A DNA stretch of 24,726 nt from contig BBFE01000056.1 of the NCBI GenBank assembly GCA_001313085.1, positions 1-24,726 on the forward strand, written 5' to 3'. A program made the translations under genes and the position numbers. This DNA is from Paenibacillus sp. JCM 18996. GTDB taxonomy: Bacteria; Bacillota; Bacilli; Paenibacillales; NBRC-103111. This document shows, one piece after another, positions 17,649 through 24,726 of this stretch. Every line of letters starts with the position of its first letter. Within the stretch, counting starts at the first letter, position 1. A model generated the notes under the pieces. It was not told the DNA's origin. It saw only the letters and a list, made by a program, of their open reading frames with translations, and did not search any database.

Positions 17649-18384
17649 ATGGGAAAATATAAATTAGTCGCATTGGATATGGACGGCACTGTGCTCAATG
17701 AATTGAAACAAATTTCGGAGGCGAACCGCAAAGCAATCTACGCCGCGCTCAATGCGGGAGTTACCGTTATTTTTTTCCACCGGGCGGGGCGTACAGAACG
17801 TACAGCCTTACGCGGACGAGCTGAAGCTCAAGACGCCTATCGTTGCGGTTAACGGCGGCGAAGTGTGGAGCGAGCTCATGTGCTGCTGCGCCGCCATCTG
17901 CTGGATGTGGAGCTGGTGCGCAGAATGCACGGGATGGCCGTTAAGTATGATACCTGGTATTGGGCCTATTCGGTGCAGGGCATGTTCAACAAGGAGCAGT
18001 GGGCTGACGACATCGATAAGGCGGAGTGGCTGAAATTCGGGTTTTTTTATCGAAAACCGGAAGGTTCTTTCCGAAATTCGGCAGGAGCTGGAATCATGGA
18101 ATTTGCTTGAAATTACCAACTCTCACCCGGACAATCTGGAGCTCAACCCGAAAGGCATCAGCAAAGCGAACGGGGTCAAAGAGGTATGCAATCTTCTCGA
18201 CATCGACATGTCGGAAGTGATAGCGATGGGCGACAGCTCAATGACAGCTCCATGATCCTGGCCGCCGGCCTGGGAGTGGCGATGGGCAACGCCAGGAAGA
18301 GGTTAAGAAGCTGGCCGATCTGGTTACGGCGACGAACGACGAAGACGGTGTGGCAAGATCATCAACGAATACGTGTTGGGTTAA
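17649..18384 (+). CDS. Cof-type HAD-IIB phosphatase (frameshifted)
   Basis: A haloacid-dehalogenase phosphatase of about 245 residues after correction. Motif I is ALDMDGTVLN (nucleophile Asp and acid Asp), motif II is FSTGRGVQNV, the conserved Lys lies in LNPKGISKANGV, and motif III/IV is AMGDSSNDSSMI followed by GLGVAMGNA. Cof/YidA-type enzymes remove phosphate from sugar phosphates and cofactors; the substrate here is unknown. Six breaks: T7 17770-17776 (needs six), a lost G near 17876, T7 18042-18048 (needs six), a lost A near 18241, a lost C near 18293, and a lost base near 18357. This is the densest damage in the window, with deletions in short runs outnumbering insertions. ATG at 17649 follows GGAGAGA. 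Confidence 0.88.
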
Positions 18385-18464
18385 TCGTGCCGACGTCTGC
18401 AGCAGCGGGGTGCACAACACTGCCATGCGGATCTTCCATCATGCCGACCATAAGGAGGAATGTT

Positions 18465-18956
18465 ATGAGCATTGTGGGCTGGATCTTGATTATCGCGCTG
18501 TTTGCCGTCGGCATGGCCGGAGCCGTTGTGCCGGTACTTCCGGGAGTAGTGGCAATTTACGCTGCTTTTTTTTCGTATACGGTCTGTTCTTCAGCTTTGC
18601 TCCGTTTGGATTCTGGTTCTGGTTTATCCAGACTACGATTGCGGCGGTCATTGTTGCAGCTGATTATATCGCAGGCGCGATGGGAGTCAAGAAATTCGGG
18701 GGCTCCCGCGCATCCGTCATCGGAAGCACGATCGGGATTATCATCGGGCCTTTCGTCATCCCGGTCGTCGGTTTGATCGCGGGTCCCTTTCTGGGGGCGA
18801 TGCTGGGAGAATTGACGCAGGGAGCAAGCCTGCACAAGGCGGTACGGGTAGGATGGGGATCGCTGCTCGGCTTTTTTTTCCAGCGTTGCCGTGAAAATCA
18901 TTTTTCAGGCGCTGATGATTCTGCTGTTTGTCATTTGGACGGTAAGCTTTAAATAA
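18465..18956 (+). CDS. DUF456 family membrane protein (frameshifted)
   Basis: About 162 residues, nearly all membrane: GWILIIALFAVGMAGAVVPV with the family's LPG motif (VLPGVVAIYAAFF), then FGGSRASVIGSTIGIIIG, FVIPVVGLIAGPFLGAMLGE and a final helix ending LLFVIWTVSFK. The Gly-rich small-residue helices are characteristic of DUF456, whose function is unknown. ATG at 18465 follows AAGGAGGAA. T8 at 18566-18573 (needs six) and T8 at 18872-18879 (needs seven) break the frame, and the true stop is TAA at 18954-18956. It lies between the HAD phosphatase and the flippase-like gene, 58 bases before the latter. Confidence 0.82.
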
Positions 18957-19014
18957 TTCAGATATCCCTCCAAGGGACAATTAGAAACAGTGAGTTAGCA
19001 GAGGAGATTTATTC

Positions 19015-20666
19015 ATGTCGAAGGACTCATTAGTTAAAGGAACGATCATCCTGACGGTGGCCGCTCTTGTGGCCCGTTTCCTGGGCGTGTTCCAGCGGAT
19101 TCCGCTTCTCTACCTGCTTCACGATCCGGGAATGGCTACCTATGGTATTGCGTTTAACATTTACTCGATTCTTTTGGTTGTGGCAACAGCCGGAATCCCG
19201 AGCGCGCTCAGCAAGATGATATCCGAGCAGACCGCTCTTGGCAATTACGCCGAGGCTAATCGGATCTATAGGGCGGCTGTCTATTTCGCGCTCGCTGCGG
19301 GCTTGGTCATGACCGTCCTGCTGGTTGCGGCCGCGCCTTATTATGCCGTGTATAGTAAGGACTTCGGCTGCGCTCTCCATCAGGCTCTCGCTCCCGCGCT
19401 GCTGCTGTTTCCTTTGATTGCGATTATGCGGGGATATTTTCAAGGCAGGCAGAACATGCTGCCGAACGGGCTGTCACAGGTGATCGAACAGATTCTGCGG
19501 GTGTCCACGGCGATAGGGCTCGCCTATATGCTGCTGAAGCTGAATTACGGCGATGAGGCCGCTGTTGCGGGAGCGTCATTCGGCGGAGTGATGGGCAGTA
19601 TCGCGGCGTTCGCTGTGATGCTCTATTATGCTGTAAAGCTGCGCAGATCGGACCTTAAGCAGCCTGAGGTGGTCGAATCGATCGCTTCACAGGCCGGACG
19701 GCCCCAAACCGGTTTTATGCAGATCTACAAAAGACTGTTTACCCTTTCTATCCCGATCGTTTTATTTTCGGTCACCGTGACGCTTATCTATTTTATTGAC
19801 TCGACGATTACGATCGGATTGTTGGAGAATCAGATGACCCACGCGATTGCTAAAGAAACGCTCGGTGTGCTGACAGGCAGAGCGCAATCGCTGGCGGGTT
19901 TGCCGATCATTCTGGCCATCGCTTTGAGCCAGTCGGTAGTGCCGATTATTTCCTCGGCTTTTTTTCGAAGAAAGATATGGCGAGAGTGAACAATCAGACG
20001 ACAAGGGTCATGCAGCTCTCCGTGCTAAGCGTCTGCCTGCCGTTCTGCTCGTTTGTATAGCGGCCCGTCCGCTCAACGGATTTCTCTTCGGATATGATAG
20101 CAAACTATCGATCGGCATGGTCATTTCAATTATCATCTACCTGACCATCAGCTCAATGTTCCAAATTATGATGCAGACGACCGGCGCCGTGCTTATGGGA
20201 TTAGGCCAAATGAAAGCTTTGGTCATACACGTTTTTTACTGGCATTGCGTCAAGCTGGCATTTACTTATATTCTGGCGCCTACATTTGGAATCCACGGAA
20301 TTATAACTGGGACGTTGATGTGTTTTATTGTCATGACCTGGCTCAACATGCGGGTATTGAAAAAAGACTGTGAACTACTCGGTTCTAGGCAATAGGTGGC
20401 CCGGTCTCATCCTCACAACTGTGCTGATTGTTCTGGCCGGCTCCGGGCTGGAGTATGTGACGTATCACCATATCCATTGGTTCGCATGGCAAAGGCTGAA
20501 CGATATGGTCAGCACTATTGTAGTGTGCGGGGTTGTCGGGCTGCTGTACCCTCTGCTTCTAATGGCAACAAAGGTTGTCACGGCGCATGATTTGGATGCG
20601 ATGCCGGGCGCCGTACAAAAGCTGGTGTCCCGCATCGGCCGGCTGTTCAAACGGGCCAAGTCTTGA
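19015..20666 (+). CDS. YtgP/SpoVB-like polysaccharide exporter, MurJ-type flippase family (frameshifted)
   Basis: About 549 residues after correction, with some fourteen membrane helices of the MOP (MurJ/SpoVB) superfamily. The N-terminus MSKDSLVKGTIILTVAALVA plus RFLGVFQRIPLLYLL and IAIMRGYFQGRQNMLP match the YtgP/SpoVB group thought to move lipid-linked wall precursors. ATG at 19015 follows GAGGAGA. Breaks: T7 19959-19965 (needs five), a lost G near 20042, T6 20232-20237 (needs five), a lost G near 20248, and A6 20360-20365 (needs five, giving LKKTVNYSVLGNRW). The C-terminus is basic (SRIGRLFKRAKS). It is the last gene of the asnB run. No terminator follows in the 99 bases before the convergent DUF2515 stop. 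Confidence 0.88.
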
Positions 20667-20765
20667 AGTAGATGTTATAACCCCAACGTGCGGTTCTCTT
20701 GGCGCGCGTCAGCGGCGTTGTACGACGGTGGTGAGCAGGCGGTGCGCGGGAGTGGTCAACCTGTT

Positions 20766-22105
20766 TCATCTGAACTGCGTTCCCGTCATCACCGCAATCT
20801 CCAGCTTGTTTAATCCGAAGCAGCATTCATTCGTCATATCGAAGGCCAGCGGAGGCCGGATGCTTTCAAAGAAGGCCAGCGGGCTTAAATCCCGGCACCA
20901 GTCTCCGGGCGCCGGTTCAGGTAGCGGTCTGTCAGGCCACGCGTCTTCCAGCTTCGGGCTGTAGTAACGCTCCGCTCCCGGCTTGAGGGAGCAGTTCACC
21001 AGACGGGCGGCTGACGGTTCTACACCTGGCCGGGGCTGGGGAACACCGTTGATTTTACAGGCGGCTCGCGCAGCCTCTTTCTGGACGGCACCGCGAGCCG
21101 TCTTTTTTTTGTGCTTGTGTAAAGCTGCGGCCAATAGTCCGCGCGGGAACCCGTATGCGGAACCGCTGCGGTGAAGCGGCGGGCCCCCTCATGAACCGCC
21201 GGAATACCGAACAACATGCCGTACAGCTTTTTTTCCCTATTTCAATGCGCTCCTGCAGATCACCGAAATTCTCAAGGATTAGTCCAGCCAGGCGAAGGCT
21301 TGCCGCGCCATCCGTTTCCTCATAAGGAAAGACCACATGGTTCAGCTGAAGCATCGATTGAGTTTGAAAAAAAACATCGTTTCCAGGACGCTCGCCTTGA
21401 AGTGGTCACTTCTCACGATCCTTCCTTCTATGTAATTTTGCTCGTTTATAATGAGCCCGGTTGTGAGCAGCGCAGAATCCTGATGCTCCCAGAACGTGTT
21501 CCATACCGGACGCATAAATTTGGATACGCTCAAATGTGGCAGCAAATGGGATAAGTTTGTTTGGTGCTTCTGTCCTTCCCGGTACAGCAGCAGCTGAGGA
21601 TAGCGTCGCCGAAGATGAGCGAGTTGGCAGTCTCCAAGAAGACAAACACCGCTTCCCGCTGGCGTTCGTTCAACAGGCGCGGAAGCAGTTCGCCCTTCAA
21701 ATCCGTCATGGACCAGCCGCCGTTGCGGGACACGCAGTGGCTAGGAAGGCCCAGTGCAGCTCCGGATGCATCCGGTATATCTCAGCATAGGCCGCCGTCC
21801 GGGTGATGTTGTTCCGGTTCAGCCGGGCGGTTTCCTGCCGGATAGAGGCCAGCATCGATTTCTCTGCCGCTGTGAGAGGTTCCGAATTTGAATGACTCTC
21901 CAGCAGCGTTTTCCTTAATTTGGATTTGACCGACTCCGCAGACTCTTTGGAGAGGGGAAGTGTATGGGCGGTGGGCGCCGTATGCAGATTGGTTTGAAGC
22001 GAACCCCATTTGCCGAGCAGCAGCTGGAGCAGGCTCTGGGGAAGAGTTTTTTAGCGTGCCCATCATCTGTTTCCACTGGGGGCGGCGTATTTTTACAGCG
22101 GACAT
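20766..22105 (-). CDS. DUF2515 (YppC-like) protein (heavily frameshifted)
   Basis: The family is recognised by VSRNGGWSMTDLKGELLPRL, ETANSLIFGDAYPQLLLY, LPHLSVSKFMRPVWNTFW, GLIINEQNYIEGRIV and the C-terminal DLSPLAFFESIRPP then FDMTNECCFGLNKLEIAV. The function is unknown. The start is ATG at 22105, 8 bases after GGAGG (22114-22118); earlier ATGs at 22111 and 22126 are too close to or before it. Breaks occur at T6 22047-22052, near 21735, a lost T near 21599, A8 21367-21374 (needs six), T7 21228-21234 (needs five) and T8 21103-21110. The region around 21010-21110 is rich in Arg and Pro and contains a plus-strand hairpin with a T8 tail, so its coding status is the least sure part. Confidence 0.75.
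21062..21110 (+). terminator. Plus-strand terminator-like hairpin inside the minus-strand DUF2515 gene
   Basis: CGGCTCGCG at 21062-21070 pairs perfectly with CGCGAGCCG at 21092-21100, followed by TC and T8. It is the first plus-strand terminator-like structure after the flippase stop at 20666. Confidence 0.55.
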
Positions 22106-22204
22106 TGGCATGCCTCCAAGACTCATTTATAGTTAGGTTGCCCTGTTAAGTCTATTTTATGGGAATAAGGTGGATGAAATGAGATTTTTTTTCCTATTCG
22201 TACG

Positions 22205-22219
22205 TATAATGGTTTGATA
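22205..22219 (+). promoter_or_regulatory. Promoter elements before the stalk-domain lipoprotein
   Basis: A perfect TATAAT lies at 22205-22210, and a TTGATA at 22214-22219 could be the -35 of a second overlapping promoter with an AAATAG-like -10 near 22238. The region upstream of TATAAT contains the T8 at 22185-22192, so -35 spacing cannot be trusted. Confidence 0.45.
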
Positions 22220-22259
22220 TAGTAATTTATAGCAGGATTAAATAGGAGAGAGTGATAGA

Positions 22260-23818
22260 ATGAGAGGTTTGGCGCAATGGAAGAAACGCTATTTAGCAGT
22301 GGGTGGTACGATGATGCTGCTTTCGGGCTGTCAGCCGTTGGCGGGGTGGACCTGGGCAAGGTGCTGGTCAATTATGCGTCGGTACAATCCTATGAAGGCT
22401 CAGGTAAATTGTCGTTGGAGCTGGTGCAGGGAGTTACCTCCAATGTGTCCGCGGACGACCGGCAAAAAACTGGAGCTTTTTTTAAGAATATCGAGCTAAA
22501 CATCATCAATACCAAAATGCAGGACGCGCGGAACATTTCGGTCACCGGAGAATTCGTCTACACCAAAGGCCGGATTCCTTTTCAGCTCTGGATATCGGAT
22601 AATCAGACCGTCGTCAAGCTCGAAGGGGCGCCTCAGCCGATCGTCATGAATGGAAGGCCTGGAATGCTCGGATCTTCTTATTTGAAAATGCAGGACCAGC
22701 TTAACGCCAAATCCAGTGATATCTCAACTGTCTTGGCCTCTTTCTTCAGCAAAACCATGCCTAATACGAATACCGTTTCTGTCGAGCCGGCTAATGTCAA
22801 AGTGAACAATGAATCAGTAAGCTCGCAAAAAAATCCATACCGAATTGAAAGGGACCGAGGTGCTGCCTTTGGCGCAAGCGCTGCTGTCCAACATCCTGGC
22901 GGATGAAAAAAGGGTTAAAGGAACTCATTTCCCAGCTTTATGACCTGGTGCTGCCTGTAATTAAAGAGGCGATGACGAGCGCCGGGCCGGAGTCTTCCAG
23001 GAACGAGGCGATGCAGCCCTACATGGAGAATAAGACATTGGCCGTAGAATTCGTCTATACTGCCGTCCGAAACTATTTGTCCCAGACGCTCGGGGCACTG
23101 GATACGTCGGCGGAGCAGTGGCTCTCAAGTCCGGAGGGAAAGGACGCCAAATCTTTGCTTACGGACGATCTATACCTGAAAACGGATCTCTACATAGACA
23201 GTGCGCTAAGCCCCCGCATAGTGAAGACAGAGCTTCAAATCCCTGCAAATGACGGAGCGAGCGGCATCAAGGCGGTCAGGATGGTGTCCGAGAACGACTT
23301 GTGGAATGTGAACGTCAAAACGACCGCCACCCCGATCGATATCCGGAACAAGCTGGAAGTGGGAAATGAATTTAAGCCGAATTTGTTTTTTGAACTCGCT
23401 GGATAAGCAATCTGAGCTCTACAAACTGATGGTGGGCGAGCTTCATATGAACCGGAAAGTGATCAAGATGATCATGAATTCCAATGATGTGAGCCCTTCC
23501 TATAACCGGCCTTACATTAACCGGGATGGATTATCCATGGTTCCGACGCGGTTCGTCTCGGAACGTCTGGACGCCGATGTAAATTGGAACGGAAATCTGA
23601 ATCAGGTGACGATAACGGACCAGGCAAACGGAATTGTCATCGTCCTTACCGTCGGCAGCAATGCAGCATTGGTAAATGGCAAGGAGCAGGTAATGGATTC
23701 CGCATCGGAGTTCAGAAACAGCTCAACCTTTGTGCCGGCCAGATTTATTGCCGAGCAGCTGGGCGCGAAAGTGGAATGGGATAATGCCACGCGCACGGTG
23801 ACGATTACGAAAGAGTAA
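22260..23818 (+). CDS. Lipoprotein with C-terminal copper-amine-oxidase-N stalk domain (frameshifted)
   Basis: About 517 residues after correction. The N-terminus has a basic start and hydrophobic stretch ending in the lipobox LLSGC, so it is lipid-anchored outside. The middle is an unrecognised beta-rich region (GSGKLSLELVQGVTSNV, ISVTGEFVYTKGRIPFQLW). The last ~110 residues are a stalk domain (Cu_amine_oxidN1 type) with two matching units, MVPTRFVSERLDADVNW...VTIT and FVPARFIAEQLGAKVEW...VTITKE, common on Paenibacillus surface proteins. Breaks: a lost G at 22343-22346 just after the lipobox, A6 22464-22469 plus T7 22477-22483 (cancelling; true text RQKLELFKNIEL), A7 22827-22833, A6 22906-22911, T6 23386-23391. 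ATG at 22260 follows TAGGAGAGAG. Confidence 0.83.
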
Positions 23819-23827
23819 CGAGTTGGA

Positions 23828-23855
23828 GGACGGTCGGGGCGGCCGTCCTTTTATT
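23828..23855 (+). terminator. Intrinsic terminator after the stalk lipoprotein
   Basis: GGACGGTC at 23828-23835 pairs with GGCCGTCC at 23841-23848 (one G-T pair), loop GGGGC, followed by TTTTATTTT. Confidence 0.85.
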
Positions 23856-23867
23856 TTAATATCGCCT

Positions 23868-23916
23868 AAAGAACACCGAGCCTGACAGCATTCCTGCTGC
23901 AGGCCCGGTGTTCTTT
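23868..23916. terminator. Second, symmetric hairpin
   Basis: AAAGAACACCG at 23868-23878 pairs with CGGTGTTCTTT at 23906-23916, an 11-base perfect stem with extra GCCT/AGGC pairing inside. Its arms share GAACACC/GGTGTTC with the terminator at 10475-10512. T-tails are short on both strands, so it may work as a bidirectional back-up terminator between the lipoprotein and the VOC remnant. Confidence 0.65.
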
Positions 23917-23920
23917 CAAT

Positions 23921-24040
23921 TCATGCTATTTTTTCCTGTGGCGTAACCACTTGCCAACAAACCCCAAACGGATCACGCACACGGCCAAACATCGCGCCCC
24001 AGAACATGCGCTCGAACGGCATCAGCACTTCGCCGCCTTT
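23921..24040 (-). pseudogene. C-terminal remnant of a VOC/PhnB-like protein
   Basis: The minus strand encodes GGEVLMPFERMFWGAMFGRV followed by RDPFGVCWQVVTPQEK, the typical C-terminal 35-40 residues of PhnB-like glyoxalase/VOC proteins of about 140 residues. Upstream in the same frame the match ends after KCKGG and a stop TAG is reached near 24056, so about 100 N-terminal residues are absent. There is no start codon or ribosome site. If the T6 at 23930-23935 is really five, the frame ends at TAG just after PQEK, a natural family ending. Because nothing upstream resembles the missing part, this is a true deletion, unlike the frameshifts elsewhere. Confidence 0.75.
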
Positions 24041-24138
24041 ACATTTAATGGATGGCTAGAAAGTAAGGTAAAAGAGATATTGTTAGGAGGAGACAAATGA
24101 AGACCTCCCTTGATTATTATTATTCTTATATATGTAGG
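24041..24138 (+). other. Gap with a strong ribosome site and hairpin
   Basis: TAGGAGGAGACAAATG at 24084-24099 is an ideal ribosome site and start. GGAGG at 24086-24090 can pair with CCTCC at 24105-24109, enclosing the ATG. The frame opened by this ATG runs antisense through the repeat lipoprotein gene to the window end, so I do not call it as a gene. Confidence 0.3.
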
Positions 24139-24533
24139 TTAATTTCCCCCACTCGAACCTGTCGCTCCGTCTTTGGAGCTGCCTTTCGATGTCCCGGCAC
24201 TATTGGAACTCTTAGAGTCGCTGCTTGTCGGACTTTTTTTGCCGATGCACCGCCAGTGGAACCTTCTTTGGAAGCTCCTGCGGAACCTCCTGCACTGCCG
24301 GAACTCTTAGAGTCGCTGTTGCCTGTCGAATCTTTAGTGGAGCTGCCAGCGGAACCTTCTTTGGAAGCACCAGTGGAGCCTCCTGCACTTCCGGAATCTT
24401 TGGAAACACTGCCTGTCGAACCGCTGCCGGTACTTGTTCCACTCTCGCTTTTAGCATTGTCGCTGCACCCTGACAACGCCAGTACTGAAGACATAGCAAC
24501 AGTTAAAAAAATAATACTCCTACTTTTTTTCAA
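24139..24533 (-). CDS. Ser/Gly-rich repeat lipoprotein
   Basis: About 130 residues after correction. The signal peptide MKKSRSIIFLTVAMSSVLAL ends in lipobox ALSGC, so the protein is lipid-anchored outside the membrane. The mature part is low complexity, made of Ser, Gly, Lys, Ala, Thr and Asp with repeated units such as GSAGGSTGASKEGSAGSSTK and GSAGGSAGASKEGS, likely disordered. A TTG start at 24533 follows GAGGAGGAA on the minus strand. T7 at 24234-24240 breaks the frame; five T give a tail ASAKSPTSSDSKSS ending SSGGN and stop at 24139-24141, in keeping with the repeats. No catalytic domain is seen. Such proteins may act as spacers or surface tethers; the function is unassigned. Confidence 0.8.
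24207..24420. repeat. Internal repeats in the Ser/Gly-rich lipoprotein gene
   Basis: The 18-base string GAACTCTTAGAGTCGCTG occurs exactly at about 24208 and 24301. CCTTCTTTGGAAGC followed by CCTCCTGCACT occurs near 24263 and 24356. The repeat period is about 93 bases, or 31 codons. Confidence 0.75.
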
Positions 24534-24726
24534 TTTCTGTATTCCTCCTCGCTTCTGTTATTCTCGTTGTGACCTAATAGATTTACCCATCAAAAAAAGT
24601 CGATTGAAACAGCAGGGTTTTCCGATGAGTTCCGAAAAACACGAAGGGGCAGCGTCCAATCCATTGCATTTTGTGCAGCAGACTAAGGGACATGGACAGT
24701 GGATAAAAGCTCCCATTGTAAAAAAG
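24534..24726. other. Window-end region, no gene assigned
   Basis: The plus strand has an open frame from ATG at 24625 (MSSEKHEGAASNPLHFVQQT and on) to the window end, but no ribosome site is visible before it and I recognise no family. The region between 24545 and 24620 should contain the minus-strand promoter of the repeat lipoprotein; I cannot place it with confidence. Confidence 0.25.

Noticed and set aside
24041..24138. Transposon end or attachment site at the VOC deletion junction
   Set aside because: No terminal inverted repeats, target duplication or transposase or integrase sequence is visible.
24225..24473. Plus-strand Cys/Ser/Gly-rich frame (MSDFFCRCTASG and on)
   Set aside because: Antisense shadow of the repeat lipoprotein, whose minus-strand frame has a ribosome site, signal peptide and lipobox.
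1..24726. Programmed frameshifting or transcriptional slippage as the reason for the many broken genes
   Set aside because: Breaks hit almost every long gene, run lengths are inverted in non-coding DNA as well, and many breaks are losses in short G/C runs that slippage cannot repair.

Overview
The window reads like a chromosomal stretch from a Gram-positive spore-former of the Paenibacillaceae, most likely Paenibacillus. The reasons are the strong AGGAGG ribosome binding sites, the use of TTG and GTG starts, the lipobox lipoproteins, the copper-amine-oxidase-N 'stalk' domain, and the set of Bacillales families present (DUF2164, DUF2515, DUF456, a YusF-like Toprim protein, a YtgP/SpoVB-like flippase, CtaB plus Sco). 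This assignment comes from gene content alone. I see no rRNA, tRNA, insertion sequence, phage or CRISPR.

The dominant property of the window is that most of the larger genes are broken by small frameshifts. A/T runs that should be 5 or 6 long are nearly always written as 6 to 8, and short G/C runs have often lost one base. By eye I count roughly 60 or more A/T runs of at least six, but only about six of exactly five, which is the reverse of what normal DNA shows. I treat this as a sequencing or assembly artefact. Coordinates below span the whole reconstructed gene across its frame breaks.

Layout. 1-3619: urease operon (3' part of ureC, then ureF, ureG, ureD; no ureE seen). 3688-3942 (minus): DUF2164. 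4199-5845: ctaB and a Sco1/SenC protein, both for cytochrome oxidase assembly. 5943-6329 (minus): Toprim protein. 6500-6757: small coiled-coil protein. 7152-8453 (minus): MFS transporter with a histidine-rich loop. 8604-10421: a tiny membrane protein, a two-helix membrane protein, and a multi-helix CvpA-like protein carrying a transglutaminase domain; the last two overlap by 4 bases. 10602-12668: class B penicillin-binding protein. 12907-14432: DUF4127. 14651-15497 (minus): sugar phosphate isomerase/epimerase. 15745-20666: asparagine synthetase, Cof-type HAD phosphatase, DUF456 membrane protein, YtgP-like flippase. 20766-22105 (minus): DUF2515. 22260-23818: lipoprotein with C-terminal stalk domain. 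23921-24040 (minus): remnant of a VOC/PhnB-like gene. 24139-24533 (minus): Ser/Gly-rich repeat lipoprotein.

Functionally this is mostly housekeeping and cell-envelope DNA: nickel-enzyme maturation, haem and copper delivery to cytochrome oxidase, and wall synthesis or lipid-carrier transport (PBP, flippase, transglutaminase module). The least explained parts are the 8604-10421 membrane/transglutaminase cluster, the His-rich MFS loop, the hairpin-rich gap where ureE might be expected, and the convergent flippase/DUF2515 ends that lack a terminator between them.
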